In this document: piece by piece, positions 1 through 9,163 of the stretch
Layout of the letters: each line of letters begins with the position of its first letter
Position numbering within the stretch: position 1 is the first letter of the stretch
Assembly (NCBI RefSeq): GCF_014873875.1
Contig: NZ_JADBEM010000001.1
Coordinates: 3,472,001-3,536,000, forward strand
DNA: 64,000 nucleotides
Direction of reading: 5' to 3'
Origin: Actinopolymorpha pittospori
GTDB taxonomy: Bacteria > Actinomycetota > Actinomycetes > Propionibacteriales > Actinopolymorphaceae
Position numbers and translations under genes: made by a program
Notes under the pieces: model-generated
Told to the model about the DNA's origin: nothing
Seen by the model: the letters and a program-made list of their open reading frames with translations, nothing else
The model's database searches: none

Positions 1-978
1 ACCGTCCCAGGCGACATGGCGTTCGAAGACCTTCGGGAAGCTGGTCAGCCGGAACGGAACCTTGGCGGTCAGGAACGTCGTGAGCTCCCAGCCACCCTGG
101 ATGTAGAAGGCCGTTCGCCGGTTAGCGAACAGTGCGATGGCGCCGCCTCCGTCGATGTCGCTCGGCATCACCTTCTCCTCGAGCGTCAGTCGACGTTGGA
201 AGTTGACGGCCCGATGCGCGATCTCCCGGTCGAGGGTGATGCGTGCTCCGTCGTCCTCGACCAGGGTTCCGCCGGCCTGGCTGCACAGGGTGTAGAAGAG
301 GCGGTACTGCGTGGCGATGTCGTTGTTGATGCCCATGGCGCCGGCCCACTGCCCGGTGACCTCCTTCGCCGCCAGCATCATCTCGACGAACGACTCTTCG
401 TCCGTTGGCGCCCTGAGCTGGCCGTCGTCGTCCAGCAAACCGGCCTCCTCGCAGATCTCGGTGTTGTAGTACAACGCGAGGGGATGGTGGTCGAGCGGGA
501 CGGCCCAGATCTTCTCGCCCAGAACGGCAGCCTCCCAGGCGGGTTGGTGGAACAGCGCCGGCCGGATGCCGTGTTCGGCGAGTTCGTCAAGCGTGAACGG
601 TCGCAGCAGGCCCGTGTTGACCGGCGTCTCCAGCCTGTCCAGGTGGCAGATCGCCACGTGGGGAGGCTGGTTCGCCAACGTTCCCAACGACAGCTTCGTG
701 TAGTACGGGTTGCCCCAGCTGAAGGTGGTGGCACGCAGGTCGACGTCGGGGTGTGCGCTGCGGTAGTCGGCCAGCATCTCCTGCATCCGGACGCCATCGC
801 CGCCGCCGAAGAGGTTCCAGAACTTCACCGTCTCCGGTGGAAGCGGGTGACCGACGAGGGCGCTGGCGAGGTAGGACGAGCATCCGCTCAGACCGAGGGT
901 CGAGACTCCGGCCAGTCCGAGGCCGCCGAGAAGCCGTCGGCGGGTCGGTCCCCGCCCGGACGCGTTCGGTGCCGGCAC
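1..978 (-). CDS. Sugar ABC transporter substrate-binding lipoprotein (3' end outside window)
   Basis: This is the extracellular solute-binding subunit of a carbohydrate ABC importer, tethered to the outer face of the membrane. The N-terminus combines a twin-Arg stretch (PTRRRLLGG) with a lipobox ending LSGC, so it is probably a Tat-exported lipoprotein. It continues with family-1 features such as VKFWNLFGGGDG and, later, PLDHHPLALYYNTEIC. The reading frame is open for 326 codons to the window edge, so the C-terminus is missing. The GTG start lies one base after the stop of the GH51 gene, so both are co-transcribed and the sugar is likely an arabinose-containing oligosaccharide. Permease genes are expected just beyond the window. 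Confidence 0.88.
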   Translation of the reverse strand, partial: MPAPNASGRGPTRRRLLGGLGLAGVSTLGLSGCSSYLASALVGHPLPPETVKFWNLFGGGDGVRMQEMLADYRSAHPDVDLRATTFSWGNPYYTKLSLGTLANQPPHVAICHLDRLETPVNTGLLRPFTLDELAEHGIRPALFHQPAWEAAVLGEKIWAVPLDHHPLALYYNTEICEEAGLLDDDGQLRAPTDEESFVEMMLAAKEVTGQWAGAMGINNDIATQYRLFYTLCSQAGGTLVEDDGARITLDREIAHRAVNFQRRLTLEEKVMPSDIDGGGAIALFANRRTAFYIQGGWELTTFLTAKVPFRLTSFPKVFERHVAWDG

Positions 979-979
979 G

Positions 980-2473
980 TCATTCACCCACCTCGAACGC
1001 GAGCTGGGTCACCGAACATGCCGGGAACTCGTAGGGGATCCGCGATCCCGTCACGGTGACCTTTCGTTCCGACACCGACACCGCCTCCGGGTGGTCGAAG
1101 GAGTTCGTCGTGAGTGGACTGTCGGCCGTGATCACGCGGGCCGTCATCTCACCGCGGACCTGCGCGCTGCCGAGGTCGATGGTCGCTTCGACCGGGGCGT
1201 CCGGTCGCCGGTTGACGACGTTCAGGACCAGCCGGCTTCGACTCGCGTCGGAGGTGGCGGCGACGTCGAGCACGTCGAAGGGACCCAGATCGGCGATGCG
1301 GTGCGTCATCCGGTTCGCGTCCGGGGTGTCGGCGTGTTCGATCCGGTCGCAGTCGACGGCGACGTCCAGGGCGAACTCGAGGGTGTAGGTGGACGCCAGC
1401 CGCAACGGATGGTAGATGGCCTGGAGGAGGACGCGACTGTCGTCGGTGACGATCGGCGCGAGCACGTTGACGAGTTGGGCGAGGTTCGCCATGCGAAGCG
1501 TGTCGCAGTGTCGAACGAAGATGTTGAGATAGGTCGCCACCGCGAGCGCGTCTGACAGGGTGTGACGTTCGGCGACGATCTTGTCCCGCCGCCGGTCCTC
1601 GCGGGTGGGAAACCACACGTTCCACTCGTCGTAGACCACGTGGACGGGATGGCGCACGTCGGCTACGTAGCGCGCCCTGTCGATCATCGCCCGGCTCGCG
1701 CGCAGGGCACGGTCGACCTGGTGCGGGAGGAGGACGTTGCTCCAGTAGTCGTCGGAGCCGGTGTAGATGTGAACGCTGTGGAAGTCGACGTACGGAACGA
1801 GTTCGTCGATCACCAGCCGGTCCCAGTCGCTCCAGCCGTTGTGGCCGCAGGCCACCAGTTGGATGGTCGGATCGACGCGGCGAAGCGCCAGCGCCCACTG
1901 CTTCGCCTTCTCCACGTATCTCTCGACACTGAGGTGGCCGACCTGGAACTCGCCCCACAGTTCGTTGCCGAGTCCCCAGTACCGCACGGCGTAGGGCTCC
2001 TGGCGACCGTTGTGGCGACGACGGTTGGCCCAGTAGGTGTCCAGGTCGCCGTTGCAGTACTCGACCCAGGCCATCGCCTCCTCGAGGGTTCCCGTGCCCA
2101 TGTTGAGGCAGACGTACGGCTCGGCGCCGAGGAGCTCGCAGTAGGTCATGAACTCGTCGGTTCCGAACCTGTTCGACTCGACCGCGCCCCAGGCCGGGTC
2201 GAACCGTTGCGGTCGGGCGTCCTTCGGTCCGATGCCGTCCTGCCAGTGGTAGGCGCTGACGAAGTTGCCGCCAGGCCAACGCAGGACGGGAACCTGGAGG
2301 TCCTCGATCGCTTTGCGCACGTCGGTGCGGAAACCGGCGCTGTCGGCCACCGGTGAACCTTCCTCGACGATGCCGCCGTAGATGCAGCGACCCTCGTGCT
2401 CGACGAAGGCGCCGAAGATGCGGGGGTCGACTCGCCCCAGTATTCGGTCGAAGTCCAGCGAGATGCGTGCCAT
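980..2473 (-). CDS. GH51 alpha-L-arabinofuranosidase
   Basis: This enzyme releases terminal alpha-L-arabinofuranosyl residues from arabinoxylan or arabinan. The protein is 497 aa, the usual size for GH51. The acid/base Glu is in GLGNELWG and the nucleophile Glu in VVYDEWNVWF, the two GH51 hallmarks. There is no signal peptide, so it is cytoplasmic and acts on imported oligosaccharides. An upstream in-frame extension exists, but the ATG at 2473 is chosen because GAGGAG lies just before it and MARISLDFDRILG is a typical GH51 start. It is the first gene of the operon with the sugar-binding lipoprotein and faces two LacI-type operators. Confidence 0.93.
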   Translation of the reverse strand: MARISLDFDRILGRVDPRIFGAFVEHEGRCIYGGIVEEGSPVADSAGFRTDVRKAIEDLQVPVLRWPGGNFVSAYHWQDGIGPKDARPQRFDPAWGAVESNRFGTDEFMTYCELLGAEPYVCLNMGTGTLEEAMAWVEYCNGDLDTYWANRRRHNGRQEPYAVRYWGLGNELWGEFQVGHLSVERYVEKAKQWALALRRVDPTIQLVACGHNGWSDWDRLVIDELVPYVDFHSVHIYTGSDDYWSNVLLPHQVDRALRASRAMIDRARYVADVRHPVHVVYDEWNVWFPTREDRRRDKIVAERHTLSDALAVATYLNIFVRHCDTLRMANLAQLVNVLAPIVTDDSRVLLQAIYHPLRLASTYTLEFALDVAVDCDRIEHADTPDANRMTHRIADLGPFDVLDVAATSDASRSRLVLNVVNRRPDAPVEATIDLGSAQVRGEMTARVITADSPLTTNSFDHPEAVSVSERKVTVTGSRIPYEFPACSVTQLAFEVGE

Positions 2474-2555
2474 GAGCACTCCTCGGTGAGTTCGCGGAGG
2501 AACTCGGTGACCCAGGCCGGCGTCTTGCCCCGGTGACCTGGCCGCCGGAACTACG

Positions 2556-2577
2556 CAAACGTTTGTAGCAAACGTTG
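2556..2577. promoter_or_regulatory. Paired LacI-family operators between divergent genes
   Basis: A perfect palindrome CAAACGTTTG (2556-2565) is followed 13 bp later (start to start) by a second, weaker site CAAACGTTGG (2569-2578). Both have the central CG typical of LacI/GalR operators. They lie between the GH51 operon and the divergent lacI-type gene, so the regulator probably controls both directions. Confidence 0.75.
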
Positions 2578-2615
2578 GCACGTATGGTTGTGGGCAGCGG
2601 TCGGCCTGTCAAGGG

Positions 2616-3710
2616 ATGCCTGTGTACGAAGATCTGCCACGATCCAGGATGAGTTCTGGTCCGCGTGCCTCCCGCCGACGCCCAACCCTTCGCGACGTGG
2701 CCCGCATCGCCGGCGTCGACCTCTCCACCGCCTCCCGCCTGCTCCGTCACCACACGGCGGGCTACCGCCCCGAGACCGTGGAACGGGTCCTGCGGGCGGC
2801 CGCCGAACTCGGCTATCGACCCAACAGCCAGGCCCGTGCACTGCGCCTGCAACGCCAACAGGCTTTGGCCATGTTGGTTCCGGACCTGGACAACTTCGGC
2901 TTCACCGGCGTCCTCCGTGGCGTCCAGGAGACCTGCCTCGAACGAGGGTTCACCTTGCTGGTCTCGGAAGTGCGAAGTGGCCCTGACCTCCCGCCGACGG
3001 ACCTGTCCATCCTGGAAGGTCGGATCGACGGTGCCCTCGTCGCGTTCGCGACCGTCGACGACCCGCGGTTCGAGGAGTGGCTGCGCCAGTTGGAGGTGCC
3101 GACCGTCTTCGTCCAGCGTGGCTCACCGCAGGCGGATGCCTCCGTCGTGTTGGACGAGGAACGCAACGCCGCGCTGATGGTCGAGCACCTGGCCTCACTC
3201 GGACACCGGCGGATCGGTCATGTCTGCGGATCCTTGCGCACCGACACCGGGCTGCGCCGCCAACGAGGGTTTGACGACGCGATGGCCGCTCGCAGGTTGT
3301 CCGTGCGTGCGCAGTGGTGCGTCGACGGCGGCTTCACGTTCGACGGCGGCCACGCGGCGACGCTCTCGATCATGAACAGGGCGGCCCGCGGCCGGCCGAC
3401 GGCCCTCGCCGTGGACGGTCTGGTCAGCGCGCTCGGCGCCCTGAGCGCTCTGCGCGAGCTCGGCTTGTCGGTGCCGGCGGACGTGAGCATCCTCAGCATC
3501 GACGAACACGTGGTGGCACAGCAGACCATGCCACCCCTCACCACCGTGAAGGTCCCGCAGCGCGAGCTCGGCAACCGGGCCGCGCAGATGCTGATCGACA
3601 TCATCGAGGGCGGAGTGGGCGACCAGGTCGTGATCGACGCGTCGCCGCGGATCGTCGTCCGCGAGTCCACCGCGCCGCCGACTGGTGCCAGGTCGCGCTG
3701 GCGCGATTGA
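2616..3710 (+). CDS. LacI-family transcriptional regulator
   Basis: A 364-aa repressor with an N-terminal LacI helix-turn-helix (LRDVARIAGVDLSTASRLL, about residues 25-45). The hinge helix NSQARALRLQRQQ follows, then a periplasmic-binding-protein-like sensor domain to the C-terminus. It is divergent from the GH51 and sugar-binding-protein operon and separated from it by two operator-like palindromes, so it most likely represses that operon and itself, with an arabino-oligosaccharide as inducer (inference). The ATG at 2616 follows an AAGGG; an internal ATG at 2649 is an alternative start that still keeps the HTH. Confidence 0.92.
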   Translation: MPVYEDLPRSRMSSGPRASRRRPTLRDVARIAGVDLSTASRLLRHHTAGYRPETVERVLRAAAELGYRPNSQARALRLQRQQALAMLVPDLDNFGFTGVLRGVQETCLERGFTLLVSEVRSGPDLPPTDLSILEGRIDGALVAFATVDDPRFEEWLRQLEVPTVFVQRGSPQADASVVLDEERNAALMVEHLASLGHRRIGHVCGSLRTDTGLRRQRGFDDAMAARRLSVRAQWCVDGGFTFDGGHAATLSIMNRAARGRPTALAVDGLVSALGALSALRELGLSVPADVSILSIDEHVVAQQTMPPLTTVKVPQRELGNRAAQMLIDIIEGGVGDQVVIDASPRIVVRESTAPPTGARSRWRD

Positions 3711-3864
3711 CGACCCTGCCGAGAACCCATGGTGTGTCGAACCCCGCTTCGGGCTGTGCCGACTCCGGACACATATGCCAGCGGTCGATGGCCAGTTCTT
3801 ACTTCGCTCAACTACGTTCCTCGAAGACCTGACCGAGCAGGGCTCCTCTGATGGAGGGCAGCAG

Positions 3865-5916
3865 GTGTCACACGGTCATTCCCCCGAGCACACGTCCCGG
3901 CGTCGTTTCCTCACCGGTTCTCTCGTCCTCGGCGCGACCGGTGCGGTGGCGGCCGGTTCCCTCGCTGCGGCGAGCGGTGCCTACGCGGACGTCCCCGACG
4001 ACCCCACGGGCACGGTGAAGCGGGCCGCGAGCAGCGCCGCGGGCGACGCGGCGGAGCGTGCGGACTTCTGGGTCGCACCGGCCGGTGACGACGCCGGTAC
4101 CGGAGAACGCACGAGCCCCTTCGCGACCCTCACCAGGGCACAGCGTGCGGTGCGCGAGGCGACCGCCGCCGGTGCGACCACCCTCACGGTCCACCTCGGC
4201 GGTGGAACCTACGAACTCGCCGAGCCTTTGCTGTTCACCTCCAGGGACGCGGGTCCAGGACGCCAGGTGGCCTACGTCGCCGTCGACGGTGAGACCCCCG
4301 TCCTCAGCGGTGGGAGTGCGGTCACCGGCTGGCGGCTCTACGACGCGGCGAAGAACATCTGGCGGGCAGCTGTCGGTCCGCGGACCGACACCCGGCAGCT
4401 GTGGGTGAACGGCCGGCGCGCGGTGCGTGCCCGCAGTGCCTTCCTGCCGGCCGGGTTCGAGATGACCGAGACCGGCTACGTCTACAGCGGCGAGGAGTTC
4501 GACTTCACCCGGTGGCGCCAACTCCGAGACGTCGAACTGGTGTCGTTTCGACGTTGGCGTTCCTATCGCTGCCGGATCGAGTCGGCCGAGCGGACCGGGA
4601 CCGGGGTTCGTCTCGACATGCAGAACCCGGGTTGGGAGCTCGCGTACGCGGACCACCTGCCGTGGGGCAACATCACCGTTCCGGTCTGGGTCGAGAACGC
4701 CTACGAACTTCTCGACGAGGAAGGCGAGTGGTACCTCGACACCCGTGCCGGCCATCTCTACTACAAGCCGCGTGCCGAGGAGGACCTCGCGAGCGCCGAG
4801 ACTGTTCTCGGGCGGTTGGAGACGCTGCTGGAGATCAGGGGCGAACTCGACGATCCGGTCATGGACCTGCGCTTCGACGGCATCAGCTTCTGCTACGGCA
4901 CCTGGCTGGAGCCCAACAGTCCCACTGGGTTCGCGGTGATTCAGGCCGGTTATCACCAGACCGCTCCCGGGACGACCGCGAAGCTTCCGGCCAACGTGAC
5001 CATGCGGGCCGCCGAACGGGTCGCGTTCCACCGTTGCCGGTTCCAGCACCTCGGCGGCAGCGGACTCGAACTCGAGTACGGCACCAGGCACGCGGACATC
5101 ACCGGCAACCTGTTCGAGGACGTCTCGGGCAACGGGATCCAGGTGAGCGGGACGGACGAGATCCACCACCATCCCGACGACGACCGGGCGACCGTCCTCG
5201 ACAACCGCATCACGAACAACTGCGTGACCAACGTGGCGTCGGAGTACCACGGCTGCGTCGGTATCTGGGTCGGCTATGCCGACACGACGACCATCGAGCA
5301 CAACACGGTGTACGACCTGCCGTACACCGCGATCTCGGTCGGTTGGGGCTGGGGGACCGTCGACCCGGGCGGCTCAGCTGGCTACACGACGCCGAGTACG
5401 AGCCGGAACAACAGCGTGTCCTACAACCACATCCACCACTTCACGCAACGGCTGATCGACGGCGGCGGAATCTACACCCTGTCCGCCCAGCCTGGTTCGG
5501 TGATCCGGGGCAACTACATCCACGACCTGGTGATCAACCACTACGACGACTCGCTCGTCTACCTCGACGAGGCGACGCGGAACTACCTCGTCGAGGACAA
5601 CGTGCTGTGCGGCACGCCGAGCTGGTGGCTGAAGATCTGGACCTCCTCGATCCGCGACAACCGGGCGGTTCACAACTTCGTCGACCGTCCCGACGCCGTG
5701 TGGAACGACGGTGTCGACAACGTGGTCGAGGACAACGTCCCGCTCGATCCGGCCGCGTTGCCGGAGGAGGCACAGGCGATCGCCGCGCGAGCGGGTGTGG
5801 AGCCGGCGTACCGCGACCTGCTGCCGGGTGGAGTGCCCGCACCGCCACCGGTCTCGGAGGTGTGCGACCCGGACTACGCCGGACAGCCGCCGCTCGGACC
5901 GCCGTGGACGCCGTAA
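3865..5916 (+). CDS. Secreted right-handed beta-helix protein, probable carbohydrate-active enzyme
   Basis: A 683-aa protein with a Tat signal (TSRRRFLTGSLVLGATG, then AAASGAYA). The mature part starts FWVAPAGDDAGTG...SPFATLTRAQRAVREA, the usual opening of parallel beta-helix hydrolases/lyases. Asn/Gly-rich helical coils follow (ITGNLFEDVSGNGIQVSG, IEHNTVYDLPYTAISVGWG). Architecture resembles GH141- or GH120-like beta-helix proteins but the family is not settled by eye. The GTG at 3865 is preferred over upstream starts because GGAGGG lies six bases before it and it places the twin-Arg near the N-terminus. Context suggests action on plant cell-wall glycans outside the cell. Confidence 0.8.
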   Translation: MSHGHSPEHTSRRRFLTGSLVLGATGAVAAGSLAAASGAYADVPDDPTGTVKRAASSAAGDAAERADFWVAPAGDDAGTGERTSPFATLTRAQRAVREATAAGATTLTVHLGGGTYELAEPLLFTSRDAGPGRQVAYVAVDGETPVLSGGSAVTGWRLYDAAKNIWRAAVGPRTDTRQLWVNGRRAVRARSAFLPAGFEMTETGYVYSGEEFDFTRWRQLRDVELVSFRRWRSYRCRIESAERTGTGVRLDMQNPGWELAYADHLPWGNITVPVWVENAYELLDEEGEWYLDTRAGHLYYKPRAEEDLASAETVLGRLETLLEIRGELDDPVMDLRFDGISFCYGTWLEPNSPTGFAVIQAGYHQTAPGTTAKLPANVTMRAAERVAFHRCRFQHLGGSGLELEYGTRHADITGNLFEDVSGNGIQVSGTDEIHHHPDDDRATVLDNRITNNCVTNVASEYHGCVGIWVGYADTTTIEHNTVYDLPYTAISVGWGWGTVDPGGSAGYTTPSTSRNNSVSYNHIHHFTQRLIDGGGIYTLSAQPGSVIRGNYIHDLVINHYDDSLVYLDEATRNYLVEDNVLCGTPSWWLKIWTSSIRDNRAVHNFVDRPDAVWNDGVDNVVEDNVPLDPAALPEEAQAIAARAGVEPAYRDLLPGGVPAPPPVSEVCDPDYAGQPPLGPPWTP

Positions 5917-5950
5917 CGCCGTGGACGCCGTAACTCAGTGGACGCCGTAA
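5904..5950 (+). repeat. Three tandem copies of a stop-containing 13-mer
   Basis: GTGGACGCCGTAA occurs at 5904-5916, 5921-5933 and 5938-5950, a 17-bp period. The first copy supplies the last codons and TAA stop of the beta-helix gene, so the other two look like slippage-type duplications of a gene end. Confidence 0.9.
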
Positions 5951-6013
5951 CGCCGGTGGATGCCGAAGCCCCACATCGCAAGGACATTCCCGCAGTCGAA
6001 AGGACCAGCTCCC

Positions 6014-7390
6014 ATGGCCAACCCGTTGTCTCGCCGGGCCCTGCTGGGCAGCGCGACCGCGCTCGCCGCCGGCGCGGTGGTCGCCGCGTCACCTGAAGTC
6101 GCCTCCGCCAAGGTGGGTCGACGGACCGAGGCGGGTACACGGGCCGTCCGGGCCGCGACGTTCCTGGAGTCCCTCGGCGTCTGCGCGCACGTCGGTCAGG
6201 GCGTCGACGACGCCGACCGGAGCGCGGCCGCCGTCCGCTACGCCGGCTTCCGCAGTGTCCGCGACTCCGACAACGCGAGTGCGGCGTACGTCGACCAGCT
6301 GATCTCCATCTACCAGCAGTCGGGGGCGAGGTTCGTGCTGGTGCGCAGTGGCCCGGACGAGCCCTGGATCGACGCCCAGCTCAACGCGTCCAGGGGGCTC
6401 GCGAACGCGGGTGCGCTGCTCGCGTTGGAGGGTCCGAACGAGCCGAACAACTGGGCGGTCACCTTCGGTGGGCGGCAGTCGGTCTGGGACCAGGACTTCA
6501 CCCCGGTGGCGCAGTGGCAGGCGGAGTTCTACCGGCGGGCCAAGGCGGATCCGGTGTTGCGGACGTACCCCGTCTTCCACTCCAGTGAGGCCGGCGGCTC
6601 CGAGCCCAACAACGTCGGCCTGCAGTTCCTCACCATTCCGGCCGGTGCGGGAACGCTGATGCCGGACGGGACGGCGTACGCGGACTACGCGAACGTCCAC
6701 AACTACATCTGCCGCAAGCCGAGCATCATCGACAACATGGCGTGGGTGAACGCCTCACCGGACTTCGTCGACTGGATCGACGGCATCTACCAGGAGTACG
6801 GCGTCACCTGGCGGGCGCACTTCCCCGGCTACACCGAGGCCGCCGACCGCGCGGCGCTGCCCAGGGTCACCACCGAGAACGGCTGGCCCACGGGCGATCC
6901 CGCCACCGGCAAGGTCACCGAGGAGCAGCAGGGCCGGCTCTACCTGAACATGTACCTCTCGCAGTTCGCACGCGGGTTCGAGCACACGTTCCTGTACATG
7001 CTGCGCGACGCGGCGGGCGGCGACGCGGGCTTCGGGTTCTTCGACGTCGACTACAACCCGAAGCGATCCGCGCTCTACCTGCACAACCTCAGCACGATCC
7101 TCGCGGACTCCGGCGACCGGCCCGCGGGCAACCTCGCGTACTCCATCGCCGACCAGCCGGAGACCGTGCACGACCTGCTGATGCAGAAGGCGAACGGCAG
7201 GTTCTACCTCGCGGTGTGGAACGAGCGGGCAAGCGGTTCGGACGACGTGCTCGTCGAACTCGGCGCCACGTACCGGAACGTGCGGGTCTTCGACCCGACC
7301 GTCGGGACCTCGCCCGTCCAGACGCTCCGCAACGCGAGTGCCGTGTCGCTGACGCTCAGTGATCACCCGGAGATCATCGAGATCTTCTGA
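6014..7390 (+). CDS. Secreted clan-A-like glycoside hydrolase, family unassigned
   Basis: A 458-aa protein with a Tat signal (LSRRALLGSATALAAGAVVAASPEVASA). Two motifs look like the two catalytic glutamates of a TIM-barrel glycosidase: LEGPNEPNNW (Asn-Glu, acid/base) and VTTENGWPTG (nucleophile candidate). The C-terminal about 90 residues look like a beta-sandwich (VWNERASGSDDVLVELG). No family can be named with confidence. The ATG at 6014 is used because AAAGGA precedes it and it gives a clean signal peptide. It follows the beta-helix gene by 97 bp on the same strand and probably works on the same substrate. Confidence 0.7.
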   Translation: MANPLSRRALLGSATALAAGAVVAASPEVASAKVGRRTEAGTRAVRAATFLESLGVCAHVGQGVDDADRSAAAVRYAGFRSVRDSDNASAAYVDQLISIYQQSGARFVLVRSGPDEPWIDAQLNASRGLANAGALLALEGPNEPNNWAVTFGGRQSVWDQDFTPVAQWQAEFYRRAKADPVLRTYPVFHSSEAGGSEPNNVGLQFLTIPAGAGTLMPDGTAYADYANVHNYICRKPSIIDNMAWVNASPDFVDWIDGIYQEYGVTWRAHFPGYTEAADRAALPRVTTENGWPTGDPATGKVTEEQQGRLYLNMYLSQFARGFEHTFLYMLRDAAGGDAGFGFFDVDYNPKRSALYLHNLSTILADSGDRPAGNLAYSIADQPETVHDLLMQKANGRFYLAVWNERASGSDDVLVELGATYRNVRVFDPTVGTSPVQTLRNASAVSLTLSDHPEIIEIF

Positions 7391-7409
7391 GTCCAAGGTA
7401 CGGAACGAC

Positions 7410-7447
7410 CGGGGCGGGTGCCGCGAGCTTTCGCGGCGCCCGCCCCG
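7410..7447 (+). terminator. Strong GC-rich hairpin after the glycosidase gene
   Basis: A 16-bp stem (7410-7425 with 7432-7447, one G-T-type mismatch) closes a 6-base loop AGCTTT, 20 bp after the stop codon. It lacks a clear T-run, as is common in high-GC actinomycetes. Confidence 0.65.
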
Positions 7448-7492
7448 TCGTCGCGCGGCCTGGCGATCACGCCCGCCCTGACGCCTAGCGGT

Positions 7493-7514
7493 TGACAGAT
7501 TCTGAAATCTGTCA
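7493..7514. promoter_or_regulatory. Perfect palindromic operator overlapping a -35 element
   Basis: The arms TGACAGATT and AATCTGTCA are perfect inverted repeats around CTGA. The left arm is part of TTGACA (7492-7497), a consensus -35 hexamer. It lies 57 bp upstream of the aldo/keto reductase, and the TetR gene next in the operon is the obvious candidate ligand. Confidence 0.7.
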
Positions 7515-7570
7515 TTCCATAGATCCCGCGAGATGCCGAGCAGCGGCATCGACGAGTGGAGGTTTCAGTG

Positions 7571-8566
7571 ATGGACGGTCGTCGTCTGGGAGCGCAGGGG
7601 CCCGAAGTGTCGGCGCTCGGCCTGGGTGCCATGGGCATGTCGGATCTGTACGGGCCGGCGGACCGGACGGAGAGCATCGCCACGCTCCGTGCCGCGATCG
7701 ACGCGGGGATCACCCTGCTCGACACCGGTGACTTCTACGGCATGGGCCACAACGAGCTGCTCATCCACGAGGCCCTGCGAACGGGGGACCGGGAGCGGGT
7801 GGCGATCAGCGTCAAGTTCGGCGGCATGCGTGACCCCGCGGGAAACTGGGTCGGTTACGACGCGCGGCCGGAGGCGGTGCGCAACTTTCTCGCCTACACG
7901 CTGCGCCGGCTCGGTACCGACTACGTGGACGTCTACCGGCCGGCCCGACTCGACCCGGCGGTACCCGTCGAGGAGACGGTGGGCGCGATCGCGGACATGG
8001 TGAAGGCCGGCTACGTACGCCACATCGGGTTGTCGGAGGTCGGGGCGGAGAGCCTGCGTCGGGCCCAGGCGGTGCATCCGATCAGCGACCTGCAGATCGA
8101 GTACTCCCTGCTGTCCCGTGGGATCGAGGCCGAGGTTCTGCCGACGGCCCGCGAGTTGGGGATCGGGATCACGGCGTACGGCGTGCTCTCCCGCGGCCTG
8201 CTGTCCGGGCACTGGACGGCGGAGCGGAGCATCGGCCAGACCGACTTCCGGAGCCACTCGCCACGGTTCCAGGGCGACAACCTCACGCGGAACCTCGCGC
8301 TGGTCGAGGCACTCCGAGGCGTCGCCGAGGCGCAGGGCGCCACGCCCGCGCAGGTGGCGATCGCCTGGGTGCTGTCGCGGGGTAGCGACATCGTGGCGTT
8401 GGTGGGCGCCCGCAGGCGGGACCGGCTCGCGGAGTCGCTCGCCGCGGCCGACCTCACCCTCAGTGCCGACGATCTGGCCGCCATCGAGGCCGCCGTCCCG
8501 CACGGTGCGGCCGCCGGGTCGCGCTACAGCGAGGCCCAGATGGCGCACCTCGACAGCGAACGCTGA
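7571..8566 (+). CDS. Aldo/keto reductase
   Basis: A 331-aa NADPH-dependent oxidoreductase of the aldo/keto reductase superfamily. It shows the N-terminal ALGLGAMGMSDLYG, the tetrad positions Asp and Tyr in LLDTGDFYGMG and Lys in ISVKFGG, and the cofactor-binding AIAWVLSRGSDIVALVGARR near the C-terminus. The place where many relatives have a catalytic His reads DVYRPARLDP, a variant I recall as recurring in one actinobacterial subfamily. The ATG at 7571 is 8 nt after GGAGG; a GTG three bases earlier is possible. It is co-transcribed with the TetR gene 12 bp downstream. Confidence 0.88.
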   Translation: MDGRRLGAQGPEVSALGLGAMGMSDLYGPADRTESIATLRAAIDAGITLLDTGDFYGMGHNELLIHEALRTGDRERVAISVKFGGMRDPAGNWVGYDARPEAVRNFLAYTLRRLGTDYVDVYRPARLDPAVPVEETVGAIADMVKAGYVRHIGLSEVGAESLRRAQAVHPISDLQIEYSLLSRGIEAEVLPTARELGIGITAYGVLSRGLLSGHWTAERSIGQTDFRSHSPRFQGDNLTRNLALVEALRGVAEAQGATPAQVAIAWVLSRGSDIVALVGARRRDRLAESLAAADLTLSADDLAAIEAAVPHGAAAGSRYSEAQMAHLDSER

Positions 8567-8578
8567 GAGGATGCTCCG

Positions 8579-9163
8579 GTGGACGGACCGCTGACTGCCG
8601 AAACCATTCTGGGCGCCACCGAGGACGTCCTCCGTCGCTACGGCCCGGCCAAGGCGACGGTGGTCGACGTGGCCAGGGTCCTCGGCGTCAGCCACGGCAG
8701 CGTCTACCGGCACTTCCCCACCAAGACGGCATTGCGGGAAGCGGTCACGGAGCGCTGGCTGGAGCGGGCGCACGCGGGCCTCGCCGAGCTCGCCGCGAGT
8801 GACGTGCCGGCTCCCGAACGGCTCCGCCGCTGGCTCCGCCAGTTGCACGAGTCGAAGCGCCGCAAGGCGCTCGACGACCCGGAGCTGTTCGCGACCTACT
8901 CCGTGCTCACGAAGGAGAGCAGCGCCGTGGTCGCCGCACACCTCGACGACCTGGTGAACCAGATCACCCGGATCATCGCCGACGGCGTGGCCGCGGGAGA
9001 GTTCAGCGCCGCCGACCCCGAGGTGAGCGCCCGGGCGGTCTTCGCCGCCATGATGCGGTTTCACGATCCGGCCAACGCGTCGTACTGGTCCGATCCCGGG
9101 ATCGACGCCTCCTTCGACGCGGTCTGTTCGCTGGTGCTCTCCGGTCTTGAACGACGCGGCTGA
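8579..9163 (+). CDS. TetR-family regulator of the aldo/keto reductase operon
   Basis: A 194-aa repressor. The N-terminal HTH reads ATVVDVARVLGVSHGSVYRHFPTKTALREAV, the standard TetR recognition helix region; the C-terminal half is a helical ligand-binding domain. GTG start with AGAGG a few bases upstream, 12 bp after the reductase stop. The palindrome at 7493-7514 is its likely operator, which would make the operon self-regulated and induced by a small molecule, perhaps the reductase substrate (inference). Confidence 0.9.
   Translation: MDGPLTAETILGATEDVLRRYGPAKATVVDVARVLGVSHGSVYRHFPTKTALREAVTERWLERAHAGLAELAASDVPAPERLRRWLRQLHESKRRKALDDPELFATYSVLTKESSAVVAAHLDDLVNQITRIIADGVAAGEFSAADPEVSARAVFAAMMRFHDPANASYWSDPGIDASFDAVCSLVLSGLERRG

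Noticed and set aside
1149..2858. A 569-codon minus-strand frame over the GH51 gene
   Set aside because: Arg/Pro/His-rich shadow of the GH51 gene, with no family motif.
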